48,753 nucleotides of DNA from Gammaproteobacteria bacterium. GTDB lineage: Bacteria > Pseudomonadota > Gammaproteobacteria > Pseudomonadales > Azotimanducaceae. The stretch covers positions 1-48,753 of the forward strand of contig DTZW01000441.1 in assembly GCA_012961165.1 (NCBI GenBank), read 5' to 3'. Below the pieces are notes generated by a model. That model was not told the origin of the DNA, made no database searches, and saw nothing but the letters and a program-made list of their open reading frames with translations. The translations under genes and the position numbers were made by a program. Below are positions 36,192 to 46,919 of the stretch, piece after piece (position 1 is the first letter of the stretch; each line of letters starts with the position of its first letter).

Positions 36192-36321
36192 GTAACAATA
36201 TGAACTTTTAGACCGACCGTCAGTGGACAAACTCCTTTTTTACTTTACTCGCAACCGCCGGGGAATTGTCAACCTTTCATTTAAACCGGAGTGATTTCTG
36301 TTAATAAACGTAGGTAAAATC

Positions 36322-36882
36322 TTACCTGGCGGTGTCCGTGGGACCGGGCTCAATCAGCGATAACTCAGAAGAATGCTTAAGAAAATCCAGCACGGCTTGC
36401 TCATCACCCCTGGTACTTTCATGCCAGTATACGCAAATGTTGTAACTGTCCTCTTCGATCTGAACGACGTCCGCGGGCAAATCAGGTGCAACATCCTCCA
36501 GCCATTCGGTCAATTGCTTATTCATCGCCTCGTTAAGATCTGGCTTCCAGTGCCAGTTGTTATCCAGGTCCTTAAACAGGCACCAGCTAACCTTGGGTAA
36601 ATGACGCCAATCGCTCTGCCGTTTCCGCTGCAACCGGTAAGCAACTACTTTCAGGACAGCAGGAATACGTTTTCCCGTATACGCGATGTACTTGTCCTGT
36701 TTCGGATTAGGGTCATCGATGGTAGTCAGCTCAACAGACACTCCCGCCGCTCTTGCAATCATTCGCATCTGCATGCGTTCCTTTTGCCTGGCCGAGGGCA
36801 GCACCGAAATAATCGGCACGATGATAGCAATCAGGATCATCCCAATGAGAACGTAGGCCACAACTACTCCTTTTTTGTGCAA
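36322..36882 (-). CDS. Uncharacterised membrane-anchored protein beside topA
   Basis: I do not recognise a named family in this 186-residue protein. One N-terminal membrane helix (about 7-29, VVVAYVLIGMILIAIIVPII) follows a short basic start, an N-in anchor. A basic segment RQKERMQMRMIARAAG comes next. The soluble rest is acidic-to-neutral with several Trp residues (SDWRHLPKVSWCLF, NNWHWKPDL), then ALPADVVQIEED-like helix and strand, and a polar tail. The last part looks like a mixed alpha/beta domain. It is transcribed toward topA and could be in its operon, 201 bp upstream. Similarly placed small membrane proteins occur next to topA in Pseudomonas, from memory. Confidence 0.6.
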   Translation of the reverse strand: MHKKGVVVAYVLIGMILIAIIVPIISVLPSARQKERMQMRMIARAAGVSVELTTIDDPNPKQDKYIAYTGKRIPAVLKVVAYRLQRKRQSDWRHLPKVSWCLFKDLDNNWHWKPDLNEAMNKQLTEWLEDVAPDLPADVVQIEEDSYNICVYWHESTRGDEQAVLDFLKHSSELSLIEPGPTDTAR

Positions 36883-36986
36883 ATGCGTTTTAAAAAGCCT
36901 AACTTAAACAGTTGTGATCGGATATCTAACTGTGTACATTTGGCACAAATCCAGCCACAAAATAACAATTAAAGAAGGTGGATGCG

Positions 36987-37421
36987 ATGGGCGAATACAA
37001 ACACATACTGGTCGGCGTCGACCTCACGGTCGAATCAAGAGACGTTTCGCGACGCGCCTGCGCACTTAAAGCGGCGTTCAATGCAAAGCTAAGCTGCGTA
37101 CACGTCATTGAACCGCTCTCACTGGCGTACGGTGGTGACATCCCAATGGATCTATCCACGATCCAGGAACAAATCCAGGATACCGCGAAAAAACACCTGG
37201 CCGAATTCTCATCATCACTTGGTATTGAAGACGAAGACCGACACCTGATTTTTGGCCGCCCTGAAACTGAAATTCATACCCTCGCCAAAGAAATTGAAGT
37301 AGACCTTATTGTTGTAGGCAGTCATGGCCGCCATGGCCTGGCACTATTACTGGGATCAACCGCAAACGGTGTCCTGCACGGGGCCACCTGCGACGTCCTT
37401 GCCGTCAGAGTAGGAAATTAG
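36987..37421 (+). CDS. Universal stress protein UspA family
   Basis: A 144-residue single-domain UspA protein. It starts MGEYKHILVGVDLTVES with the first beta strand and Asp, and ends with the ATP-binding-type loop VVGSHGRHGLALLLGSTANGVLHGATCDVLAV, which matches the G-x2-G-x9-G-[ST] pattern. It probably binds ATP and acts in the cytoplasm. I chose the ATG at 36987, with GAAGG 8 nt upstream; a GTG at 36978 is in frame but lies on the ribosome site. It is alone on this strand until slt. Confidence 0.88.
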   Translation: MGEYKHILVGVDLTVESRDVSRRACALKAAFNAKLSCVHVIEPLSLAYGGDIPMDLSTIQEQIQDTAKKHLAEFSSSLGIEDEDRHLIFGRPETEIHTLAKEIEVDLIVVGSHGRHGLALLLGSTANGVLHGATCDVLAVRVGN

Positions 37422-37499
37422 ACCACGTCCAGCCAACTTTCTTTGCTGCTCCACTAAAGATTCATTACGCTTGAACCCCATGAGTGATTCAATACATCT

Positions 37500-39527
37500 G
37501 TGAAACAACTAGTCTCCTTTTTTCTGACACTTTTTATTGCTCTGGCTATGTCCACACATTGTGTCGCCGACTTTTCCAGGGGCGCTGGATATAACCCTAC
37601 CGTTGCACCGGACCGTTTCGAGCAACGCCAGATGTACCTGGACGCCATTCACCTCATCAAAACCAGCCAGTTCTCGCGCCTGCAGAAGCTGAAACCACAA
37701 TTGCGAACCTATCCGCTTTACCCCTACCTGGAATACACAGAGATTTCTTACCGTATTTCTCGCCAGAGTGAACAGGATATTCTGCGGTTCGTCGAACAAT
37801 ATAGAGACACCCCCCTGGTAGAACCTCTCCTGGCGCACTGGCTCGCTAACCTTGCTAAACGTGGCAAATGGGAAATATTCGTCACGCACTACGACAAGGT
37901 CACGCCAACAAAGAAACTTGCCTGTCAGCACGCCTATGGATTGTACAAGGTTGGCATGGTCGACCAGGCATTAGCCCAGGCTGAGAAACTCTGGACGGTT
38001 GGCTTTTCGCAGCCAGATGAGTGTGACCCGATTTTTAATGTCTGGCGAGGAGCTAACGGCATCACGCCGGAAATTGCCTGGCAAAGATTCGCACTGAGCC
38101 TTAAGGAAAACAACAAGGATCTTTCCTCATACCTGATTCGCTTTGTCGACAGGCAAGACAAACCGTTCGCGACCAACTACAGACTGGTTCACCTGAAGCC
38201 AAAAACCATCAAACGATACAAGTCATTCAAAGCAACAAACATCCGCAATCGCGAGATCATCCTTCATGGCGTAAAACGACTGTCCCGGATACACCCGGAA
38301 GACGCACTGCTAATACTCGGCCAGTATGAGAAACTGCAGGATTTCAATCCTGTTGAACTTGAGGACGCCTATGCCTACATCGGCGTTCGACTCGCTGGAA
38401 AATCCAGTGATCTCGCGCTCATTGATTCGTTGCCGGTAAACCTGCACGAACAACCGATACTCGTTGAAGCCCGAATCCGCCAGAGTCTGGAACATGGTGA
38501 CTGGAGCAACGTCATGATCCTGATCAACCTGCTACCTCAGGAACAGCAGGATTCGAATCGGTGGCAATACTGGAAGGCTCGCGCACTTGGTATCTCTGCC
38601 GACGAAGCTGACAGACAGATCGCCCGTAACATCATGATCGAACTCAGCAGCGAGCGATCCTTTTACGGATTTGTCTCTGCCGATATCCTGCAAAACCAGT
38701 ACAACTATCAGGATGAGCCCAGCCCTGTCACGTTGGAACAGATACTGTCGCTTGAGGAAAGCCCGGGCGTGCAGCGGGCGCTCGAACTATTTGCCCTTGG
38801 GGAACGCTCACAGGCTCGCCGGGAATGGTATTTTTCTACCTCAGATTTCAACAACGTAGAACGGGATGTCGCTGCACGAGTCGCTCTTCGCTGGGGGTGG
38901 TACAAAGCTTCCATCCAGACGATGATCGATGCCGGGGCGTGGAATCACCTCGATCACAGGTTCCCTATCGCCTACGCCGATACTTTCATTACCCATGCTC
39001 GTCGCGCCAACATCCCGGTTCAGTGGAGCCTTGCGATTGCGCGCCAGGAAAGCTCGTTCATGACAGATGCAAAATCCAGTTCCGGCGCACTGGGTGTCAT
39101 GCAGTTGATGCCAGCTACTGCGAAACAGGTGGCGGCTAGGATCGGTGTGTCTTACCCGAGCAACAGAAGCCTGGCAAGCCCGGATTTGAATATACGGCTC
39201 GGCACCAATTACCTCGGCCAGATGCTCCGCAAGTTCGATAACAACCGTATCCTTGCTTCTGCTGCCTACAACGCGGGTCCGGGGCGGGTGAACCAATGGC
39301 TGAACCCGAATGTGCCATTCGATGTGTGGATCGAGATTATTCCATTCACCGAAACCCGAAATTACGTTCAGAATGTGTTGATGTTCTCCAGCATCTACAG
39401 CCGGCGTATGAATGAGCGCCAGCCGCTGATCTACCCTCATGAGCGGAACTATTTCTCGCCCCAACAAGTCAGTGCCATCCAGGCGCTAGCCGAAAAATTA
39501 ACCGTAAAACCGCCAGAGAATACGTAA
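37500..39527 (+). CDS. slt: Soluble lytic murein transglycosylase (Slt70 family)
   Basis: A 675-residue exported transglycosylase that cleaves peptidoglycan between MurNAc and GlcNAc, forming 1,6-anhydro ends. The start is GTG (37500), with a signal peptide ending STHCVA. An alpha-superhelical U/L region spans about 30-490, and the catalytic SLT domain about 500-640. The catalytic Glu is Glu517 in ARQESSF. GALGVMQLMPATA, the NIRLGTNYL motif and SAAYNAGPGRVNQW are all in place. It feeds the anhydro-muropeptide recycling that AmpG, also in this window, imports. tatD follows after 8 bp. Confidence 0.95.
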   Translation: MKQLVSFFLTLFIALAMSTHCVADFSRGAGYNPTVAPDRFEQRQMYLDAIHLIKTSQFSRLQKLKPQLRTYPLYPYLEYTEISYRISRQSEQDILRFVEQYRDTPLVEPLLAHWLANLAKRGKWEIFVTHYDKVTPTKKLACQHAYGLYKVGMVDQALAQAEKLWTVGFSQPDECDPIFNVWRGANGITPEIAWQRFALSLKENNKDLSSYLIRFVDRQDKPFATNYRLVHLKPKTIKRYKSFKATNIRNREIILHGVKRLSRIHPEDALLILGQYEKLQDFNPVELEDAYAYIGVRLAGKSSDLALIDSLPVNLHEQPILVEARIRQSLEHGDWSNVMILINLLPQEQQDSNRWQYWKARALGISADEADRQIARNIMIELSSERSFYGFVSADILQNQYNYQDEPSPVTLEQILSLEESPGVQRALELFALGERSQARREWYFSTSDFNNVERDVAARVALRWGWYKASIQTMIDAGAWNHLDHRFPIAYADTFITHARRANIPVQWSLAIARQESSFMTDAKSSSGALGVMQLMPATAKQVAARIGVSYPSNRSLASPDLNIRLGTNYLGQMLRKFDNNRILASAAYNAGPGRVNQWLNPNVPFDVWIEIIPFTETRNYVQNVLMFSSIYSRRMNERQPLIYPHERNYFSPQQVSAIQALAEKLTVKPPENT

Positions 39528-39535
39528 ACACTTCC

Positions 39536-40339
39536 ATGCTGATAGATATTGGTGCCAACCTTACCCACGATTCGTTCGATCATGATTTTGACGATGTACT
39601 GCGGCGCGCCCATGATGCCAGTGTTACCCAAATGATAGTGACAGGCGCGTCAATGCAAGGCAGCGAACAGGCCGCTGAACTGGCGAACAGGCACGAACAG
39701 CTGTTTGCCACCGCCGGAATCCACCCCCACCATGCAGAAGAGACCAGCCGTGAAGCTATCGCAACACTAAAGGGGCTGCTTGAAAATGACAGGGTAAAGG
39801 CCGTGGGTGAAACCGGGCTCGATTTCTTTCGAGACTTCTCGCCAAGAGCCGCACAAATCAAATCGTTCGAGCAACATATTGAGCTCGCCATCGAAACCGG
39901 ACTACCAATGTTCCTGCACGAGCGGGATGCCCACCCTGTCTTCGCAGAGGTGCTTTCAGGTTATCGGGATGACCTGGGTGACCTGGTGGTTCATTGTTTC
40001 ACCGGGCAAAAAGAAGCGCTTTACGCCTATCTTGATCTGGACTGCCACATTGGCATCACCGGGTGGATTTGTGATGAACGTCGCGGCCAACATTTGTTAA
40101 CCCTGCTCAAGGACATCCCTGGGGAACGTTTGATGATAGAAACTGACGCGCCATACCTGATGCCCAGGAACATCAAACCAAAACCCAAAACCCGCAGGAA
40201 CGAACCCCAGTATCTTAACGTGGTTTGTGAAACAGTTGCCGAGTGCAGGAGTGCTACCATCGAGGAAGTGGCCAGCCAGACCTCGGATAATGCGCGGCGG
40301 TTCTTTAATCTACCGGCCCCACCGGATAAGCAAACTTGA
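39536..40339 (+). CDS. tatD: TatD family metal-dependent hydrolase
   Basis: A 267-residue TIM-barrel protein. The N-terminus MLIDIGANLTHDSFDHDFDDV lacks the HxH of most TatD_DNase members but matches E. coli TatD proper (DIGVNL), so it belongs to that subgroup. TAGIHPHHAEE, VGETGLDFFRDFSPR, FLHERDAH, VVHCFTGQ and the late METDAPYLMPRN carry the remaining metal ligands. TatD acts as a 3'-5' exonuclease on DNA/RNA in E. coli. The next gene overlaps its stop by 4 bp. Confidence 0.93.
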   Translation: MLIDIGANLTHDSFDHDFDDVLRRAHDASVTQMIVTGASMQGSEQAAELANRHEQLFATAGIHPHHAEETSREAIATLKGLLENDRVKAVGETGLDFFRDFSPRAAQIKSFEQHIELAIETGLPMFLHERDAHPVFAEVLSGYRDDLGDLVVHCFTGQKEALYAYLDLDCHIGITGWICDERRGQHLLTLLKDIPGERLMIETDAPYLMPRNIKPKPKTRRNEPQYLNVVCETVAECRSATIEEVASQTSDNARRFFNLPAPPDKQT

Positions 40340-40575
40340 TCGTCCAGCTTTTTACGACCCTTGGATGCCATCTGTGCGAAGAAGCGCATGATCAGCTACT
40401 GTCACTTACTGATGGCGGAATGGACCTGAGTATCGAACTGGTCGAGATCGCAGATTCAGAAGAATTGATGGATCGATACGGCATCACCATCCCGGTGATT
40501 CGGGCGGACAACAGAGAAATCGGCTGGCCCTTCTCTGCCGACGCCCTGCGGACTTTTCTTGAGAACGATACCTGA
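40336..40575 (+). CDS. Glutaredoxin-like protein (DUF836 type)
   Basis: A 79-residue thioredoxin-fold protein with a CxxC motif in TLGCHLCEEA near the N-terminus, a cis-Pro in ITIPVIRADN, and a C-terminal helix FSADALRTFL. It is shorter than classical glutaredoxin and matches the DUF836/Glrx-like group, whose redox partners are mostly untested. It starts with TTG at 40336 overlapping the tatD stop (TTGA), so it is translationally coupled to tatD. Confidence 0.82.
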   Translation: MIVQLFTTLGCHLCEEAHDQLLSLTDGGMDLSIELVEIADSEELMDRYGITIPVIRADNREIGWPFSADALRTFLENDT

Positions 40576-40622
40576 TACCATTGTCTGCAGTATCACTTTT
40601 ACTAGGCACCATCTTTTAAGCC

Positions 40623-42329
40623 ATGCCACCGCTTTTACAATGCCACCGGATCTCGCATTCGATGGGAACCAAGACCCTGTTCCAGGAGCTGGACCTGACG
40701 ATCAACACCAATGATCGCATTGGTATGGTCGGTCACAATGGCTCTGGCAAATCTACATTACTCTCAATACTGGAAGGCACCGAGTCCCCCGATGCTGGTG
40801 ACATCTCACGAAACAAGGCGCTTCACCTGGAGACGGTGGAGCAGTTTATAAGCCCTTCACTGCTGGACCTGACACTCATCGAGGCATTGGCAAGCAAACT
40901 GCCGGATGAAGAAATAATCAAGAGTCGGTACAGAGCCGAACTGCTCCTCACCCAACTGGGGTTCTCGGATCACGAGCACGGATTCAGGGTGGCGGACCTG
41001 TCAGGTGGCCAGCAAAATCGGCTAATGTTTGCCCGGGCGATCATTACCGAACCTAATGTGATCCTGTTCGATGAGCCCACCAACCATCTGGACCTCAGCA
41101 CGTTGCTTATCTTCGAGAACCACCTGAAATCAATGCGCGCTGCGTTCCTGCTTATCTCGCACGATCGCGAGTTTTTGGATTCTGTCACCAACCGAACTGT
41201 CTTTCTGAGGGACGAGCACATCTACAACTTCGCCATGCCTTACTCAAAGGCGCGGGACGCGCTTGAAGAACACGATCTAGCCGCCCAGCAGACACGAGAA
41301 CAGGAAGAGAAGAACATTAATAGGCTTGAGGCAAGTGCCCACCGCCTGGCTGTCTGGGGAAAGGTATACGACAACGCAAAGCTTGCCAAGAAAGCCAAGA
41401 CGATGGAAAAGCGAATCGAGCGCCTCAAAGAAGTACAGACTTTTGTGTCCAGGGGGTCAGGGCTAAACCTGACTATCGATGTCAGCAGCGCCCAGGCCAA
41501 TCGAATGCTCCATATCGAACAGCAGGATATCGCCGCACCGGACGGTAAACCGTTATTCCATATTGAGGACCTGATGATCAGGCCCGGGGAGCGAGTTGCG
41601 CTGCTAGGTCACAACGGTGTCGGTAAAACGACACTGATCAACCTGATAATGAACCAGTATCAGCACAACAAAGACGGCGATGTCGTGAAGTTCAACCCCC
41701 AATGTGACATTGGGTACTACGACCAGGAGCTTCAACTGCTGAACCCCGCTCTTGGCCTGATGGAAACGCTTCGCGAAAACTGCGGTGGCCCAGACTCAGG
41801 CCACAAGGCATCCCTGATCAAGGCCGGATTTCCATTCAAGGACCTGGACAAAAAAGTAGGCGTCCTGTCCGGTGGCGAAAAAGCTCGCATCATGTTCCTG
41901 ATCATTAAACTTAACCGGCCGAACTTCCTGATCCTGGATGAACCGACCAATCACATCGACATCCAGGGCAAGGAAGAACTTGAAGAACAGATCCTAGAAT
42001 CCAGCGCCACAGTACTGATAACGTCACACGACCGCCGATTTGTAGACAACATCGCAGAACACTTCGTGTTGATCAGTGACGGCAAGCTAAAAGAAATCAA
42101 TCACGCCGATCAGTTTTACAGGAGCAGCCCAACAGAAGGACAGAGCCGCAAACAGCATGACAACACGCCGGACCAGGTACAACTGGATGATGAAGAACAA
42201 ATCCTGGCTCGAATCGTCGAGCTGGAGTCCCTGCTGGAGGCTGATCTGGTACGTAAACCCCGCTTCCAAAAACCAAAGTCACAGGAAGCCTGGCGGCAAG
42301 AACTGGTTCAGTTAAACAGCAAGATCTAA
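40623..42329 (+). CDS. ABC-F family ATPase
   Basis: A 568-residue soluble protein with two tandem ABC domains and no membrane segments. Domain 1: GHNGSGKST (about 38-46), signature LSGGQQNRLMFARA, DEPTNHLDL. Domain 2: GHNGVGKTT (about 328-336), LSGGEKARIMFL, DEPTNHIDI. A charged linker (about 210-290) with AAQQTREQEEKNINRLEAS and KKAKTMEKRIERLKE is the ABC-F inter-domain arm that contacts the ribosomal P/E site. ABC-F proteins rescue or tune ribosomes. The paralogue cannot be fixed from sequence alone; it sits where Pseudomonas has a Uup-type gene near slt. The C-terminal extension is short. Confidence 0.92.
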   Translation: MPPLLQCHRISHSMGTKTLFQELDLTINTNDRIGMVGHNGSGKSTLLSILEGTESPDAGDISRNKALHLETVEQFISPSLLDLTLIEALASKLPDEEIIKSRYRAELLLTQLGFSDHEHGFRVADLSGGQQNRLMFARAIITEPNVILFDEPTNHLDLSTLLIFENHLKSMRAAFLLISHDREFLDSVTNRTVFLRDEHIYNFAMPYSKARDALEEHDLAAQQTREQEEKNINRLEASAHRLAVWGKVYDNAKLAKKAKTMEKRIERLKEVQTFVSRGSGLNLTIDVSSAQANRMLHIEQQDIAAPDGKPLFHIEDLMIRPGERVALLGHNGVGKTTLINLIMNQYQHNKDGDVVKFNPQCDIGYYDQELQLLNPALGLMETLRENCGGPDSGHKASLIKAGFPFKDLDKKVGVLSGGEKARIMFLIIKLNRPNFLILDEPTNHIDIQGKEELEEQILESSATVLITSHDRRFVDNIAEHFVLISDGKLKEINHADQFYRSSPTEGQSRKQHDNTPDQVQLDDEEQILARIVELESLLEADLVRKPRFQKPKSQEAWRQELVQLNSKI

Positions 42330-42426
42330 TTCCACCACATTCATCTCAACCCGTGCGCCCCCGCCATCTCGAGCGAAGTAGCTAGCCAGGAAGTGAAGAT
42401 GACAGTGGTAAAAGAGCACCCATAAA

Positions 42427-42452
42427 AAAACCCCGCAACTTACGGGGTTTTT
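42427..42452. terminator. Bidirectional terminator between the ABC-F gene and groEL
   Basis: CCCCG (42431-42435) pairs with CGGGG (42443-42447) around CAACTTA, extended by A/T pairs. The plus strand continues TTTTT and the minus strand TTTTTTT, so it can terminate both convergent transcripts. Confidence 0.85.
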
Positions 42453-42555
42453 CGTACCAGTGGCAAAGAGCCTTCAGCGTTACCTGGCTTAATCTCCTGG
42501 GACCTAAAAGCGGTACCCTGGAAAAGCCGCCAGGTAAACGACCATAAAGCCCTAT

Positions 42556-44202
<1,647 letters not shown>

Positions 44203-44243
44203 TTAATCCTCTATCTATCAATTCTTTTGGCAAAATTCTCTAG

Positions 44244-44531
44244 TTACTCGATAACGCCGAATATTTCGCTTTCGCTCATGATGAGAAGTTCCTCACCATC
44301 AACCTTCACGGTGCTTCCGGAATACTGACCAAAAAGAACCTTGTCGCCGACGCTAAGATCGACGTTCTGTACGGAACCATTGTCAAGTTTCTTTCCGGGG
44401 CCTACCGACAGCACTTCACCCTGTGAGGGCTTCTCTGCAGCGGAGCCAGGGATAACAATCCCACCGGCTGACTTGGTTTCTTCTTCCGTGCGGCGTACAA
44501 CCACACGGTCTTGTAATGGACGGATACTCAT
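44244..44531 (-). CDS. groS: 10-kDa co-chaperonin GroES
   Basis: A 95-residue co-chaperonin. It starts [14 protein letters not shown], with the mobile loop [19 protein letters not shown] that contacts GroEL and the C-terminal [17 protein letters not shown]. The frame is open 21 codons upstream (to 44594), but the ATG at 44531 has AGGAGA 6 nt upstream and matches family starts. It is first in the groESL operon, downstream of the CIRCE-controlled promoter. Confidence 0.97.
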   Translation of the reverse strand: MSIRPLQDRVVVRRTEEETKSAGGIVIPGSAAEKPSQGEVLSVGPGKKLDNGSVQNVDLSVGDKVLFGQYSGSTVKVDGEELLIMSESEIFGVIE

Positions 44532-44648
44532 TCGTTTCTCCTGATTTAATACTGGGACATTGGGCCCAAAACTGCCCGCTGGCCTGTCTAACAAAACACA
44601 GCTAACCTTGACTCAAGGCCCTTTATATTGGGCCTTTGAAGCGGGCGA

Positions 44649-44675
44649 TTAGCACTCTCCCTTAGGGAGTGCTAA
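44649..44675. promoter_or_regulatory. CIRCE operator (HrcA binding site)
   Basis: TTAGCACTC (44649-44657), a 9-bp spacer, and GAGTGCTAA (44667-44675) form a perfect CIRCE inverted repeat. It lies immediately downstream of the -10 of the groES promoter, so HrcA binding would repress transcription and heat would relieve it. hrcA is not in this window. Confidence 0.95.
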
Positions 44676-44702
44676 TAATATGGTCAGATTTAGCAGAGTC
44701 AA
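44675..44702 (-). promoter_or_regulatory. groESL promoter
   Basis: On the minus strand TTGACT (44702-44697) and TATTAT (44680-44675) are spaced by 16 bp. This is sigma70-like rather than sigma32-like and abuts the CIRCE operator, the standard HrcA arrangement. It leaves a leader of about 140 nt before groES. Confidence 0.75.
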
Positions 44703-44770
44703 GCCGAGACTGCTAAAAACCCATGAAATTACTGCAATAACAGGCGATTCACGACCGGGACGCAGATTCT

Positions 44771-45079
44771 ATGGCCGAATCACGACAAAACACTCAGGAG
44801 CGGGTGTGGCAGATCGTGCACCAGATCCCAAAAGGTCAGGTCGCGACCTATGGCCAGATCGCCAGATTGGCTGGTATTCCCAGACATTCAAGGCTGATCG
44901 GCCGAATACTGTCAGGGCTTCCCCCCAACACCCGATTGCCATGGCATCGCGTCATCAATTCACAGGGAAGAATCACCAATCCGGCGAAGGATCGGCAGCA
45001 ATCAAGACTGGAGAAAGAAGGCGTAACCCTGATTAACGGTCGGGTCAGCCTGAAGGTTTACGGTTGGGACGCCAACTGA
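44771..45079 (+). CDS. Alkyltransferase-like protein (ATL, MGMT family)
   Basis: A 102-residue protein covering only the C-terminal DNA-binding domain of O6-alkylguanine-DNA alkyltransferases. The usual acceptor motif PCHRV is PWHRVI here: Trp58 replaces the reactive Cys, as in Atl1/YbaZ proteins. These bind O6-alkylguanine without repairing it and flag it for nucleotide excision repair. GQVATYGQIARLAG is the recognition helix region. The 3' end overlaps the convergent ampG gene by 22 bp. Mfd and a LexA-regulated SOS circuit are nearby, but I see no LexA box before this gene. Confidence 0.93.
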   Translation: MAESRQNTQERVWQIVHQIPKGQVATYGQIARLAGIPRHSRLIGRILSGLPPNTRLPWHRVINSQGRITNPAKDRQQSRLEKEGVTLINGRVSLKVYGWDAN

Positions 45080-46353
45080 GCCCGCTCATATCGAGACAGC
45101 CAGACAACCAGCAGGATCGCGGGGATACCTAACATCGCTGCGACGACGAAAAACTCAAAGTAACCAAAGTTATCCACCACCAACCCGGAAAAACCGGATA
45201 TGAACTTACCCGGTAGCGTCATCAGTGAACTGAATAGAGCGTATTGCGTCGCCGTGTACGCCCTGTTTGTGAGACTCGACAGATAGGCGATGAAAGCCGT
45301 AGCTGCAAACCCACCGGAAATATTATCCGCAGAAATCACGATCGCCAGGTAAGAAACCTTGGGCTCCAGAACACTTAGGGAAGCGAACAGCAGATTGGTT
45401 ACCGCAACCGCAACCGCACCAATAAGGAGCGGCCTCATCAGTCCCCATTTCACAACCAGAACACCACATATTAATGATCCGGCGATACTCATGAAGAAGC
45501 CGAATACCTTGGCGACATTGGCTATTTCAATTTTGGTGTAACCCATATCCAGGTAGAAGGGGTTCGCCATAATGCCCATGGCAATATCACTTAACCGAAA
45601 AACAGCGATAAACAGCAGGATGATGAAGGCGACTTTGCCATTGCGCGAGAAAAAATCAACGAAAGGCCCCGCCACTGCTCTGGTAAACCATCGCCTTAGA
45701 CCAATCGCTGACAACTCAAGCGGAAAGGAGTCAGACTGGCGGTCAGGCTCTGCTACCAGGACAACCGTTATCACGCCAACCAGCATCAGGGTTGCCATGG
45801 TGATGTAAGCGATAGTCCACGAAAAATACTCGGCAAGATACAGCGCGCCGGCACCAGCAACCAGCAGTGCTAATCGGTAACCAAATACATAAGCAGCAGA
45901 CATGGCTCCCTGATACTCGGGCTCTGCAGACTCGATTCGAAACGCATCAATGGCGACATCCTGCGTCGCTGACGAAAATGCAACGAGAAAAGCACAGCAA
46001 CTTAAAATAAGTAAATCTGAAGGACCGATGAGTGACATGAGCACCAGACCGCACGCTATCCCCATCTGCCCGATCAGCATCCAGCTTCGACGCTGGCCCA
46101 GGATTTTCGTCAGAAATGGAATCGGAATCGAATCAACCACAGGCGCCCAAAGCACCTTGGTGGAATAGGTAATGCCAATCCAGGCAAAGAATCCAATGGT
46201 ACTACGACTGACATTCCCTTCCGTTAACCATGCGGTCAATGTAGAGAACACCAGCAGGAACGGCAAGCCACCCGAAAAACCCAGAAAGGTCATCGCAATA
46301 ACCCGGGGATTGGTATAAATCAGCAGAGTTTCCCGCCAGGTTAGATCCTGCAA
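45058..46353 (-). CDS. ampG: Muropeptide permease AmpG (MFS)
   Basis: A 431-residue major-facilitator transporter with about 12 hydrophobic segments. It begins LTWRETLLIYTNPRVIAMTFLGFSGGLPFLLVF and contains FSSATQDVAIDAFRIE, the AmpG-typical segment with acidic residues in a helix, and IGITYSTKVLWAPVVDSIPIPFL. AmpG imports anhydro-muropeptides released by lytic transglycosylases for recycling and so also feeds AmpR-type beta-lactamase induction. Its partner Slt is encoded 6 kb away. Length is shorter than E. coli AmpG (491) and similar to other proteobacterial forms. It lies 7 bp downstream of yajQ. Confidence 0.88.
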   Translation of the reverse strand: MQDLTWRETLLIYTNPRVIAMTFLGFSGGLPFLLVFSTLTAWLTEGNVSRSTIGFFAWIGITYSTKVLWAPVVDSIPIPFLTKILGQRRSWMLIGQMGIACGLVLMSLIGPSDLLILSCCAFLVAFSSATQDVAIDAFRIESAEPEYQGAMSAAYVFGYRLALLVAGAGALYLAEYFSWTIAYITMATLMLVGVITVVLVAEPDRQSDSFPLELSAIGLRRWFTRAVAGPFVDFFSRNGKVAFIILLFIAVFRLSDIAMGIMANPFYLDMGYTKIEIANVAKVFGFFMSIAGSLICGVLVVKWGLMRPLLIGAVAVAVTNLLFASLSVLEPKVSYLAIVISADNISGGFAATAFIAYLSSLTNRAYTATQYALFSSLMTLPGKFISGFSGLVVDNFGYFEFFVVAAMLGIPAILLVVWLSRYERAQLASQP

Positions 46354-46360
46354 GCGCCAC

Positions 46361-46843
46361 CTAGTCCCGAAAATTGTTATATTGCAGAGGGGTGTCGATT
46401 TCTTCTTCCTTGAGCATACTCATCACCTGCTGCAGGTCATCCCGTTTCTTTCCGGTTACCCGGACTTTCTCACCCTGAATCGCCGCCTGAACTTTCATCT
46501 TCTTGTCTTTGATCATTTTCACGACCTTTTTCGCAACAAGGCTTTCGATTCCTTCCTGGATTTTGATGTTCTTGTGCAGCAGCTTTCCGACGTGTTCCTG
46601 ATCACCGATATCCATCACCCTGGGATCAATCGACCGCTTGACCAGTTTCGCCCTGAGTATGTCGATCATCTGGTCCAGCTGAATATCCGCTTCAGCGGTG
46701 ATGCGTACTACATCTTCTTTGCGTTCAAATTTCGCATCAACCCCGCGAAAGTCAAAACGGGTCTGGATTTCCCTGTTCGCCTGATCCACCGCATTAGTGA
46801 CCTCATGAAAATTCACCTCTGAAACCACATCGAATGAAGGCAT
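46361..46843 (-). CDS. yajQ: YajQ family nucleotide-binding protein
   Basis: A 160-residue protein starting [22 protein letters not shown], with [32 protein letters not shown]-type helix and [19 protein letters not shown], close to the usual 163. YajQ proteins bind c-di-GMP in Xanthomonas and Pseudomonas, where they modulate a LysR-type partner, and bind other nucleotides elsewhere. Its divergent neighbour is a degenerate REC-GGDEF protein, which gives the pair a possible c-di-GMP theme. Confidence 0.95.
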   Translation of the reverse strand: MPSFDVVSEVNFHEVTNAVDQANREIQTRFDFRGVDAKFERKEDVVRITAEADIQLDQMIDILRAKLVKRSIDPRVMDIGDQEHVGKLLHKNIKIQEGIESLVAKKVVKMIKDKKMKVQAAIQGEKVRVTGKKRDDLQQVMSMLKEEEIDTPLQYNNFRD

Positions 46844-46919
46844 GTTTATTTACCCCTATATTCTTTAAACTATTTATCGATTTAATGTACAAGCATACCA
46901 ACTGCATCAGTGAACCACT

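Noticed and set aside
44771-45079. Active O6-methylguanine methyltransferase
   Set aside because: The acceptor Cys is Trp58 and the N-terminal domain is absent, so it is an alkyltransferase-like protein.
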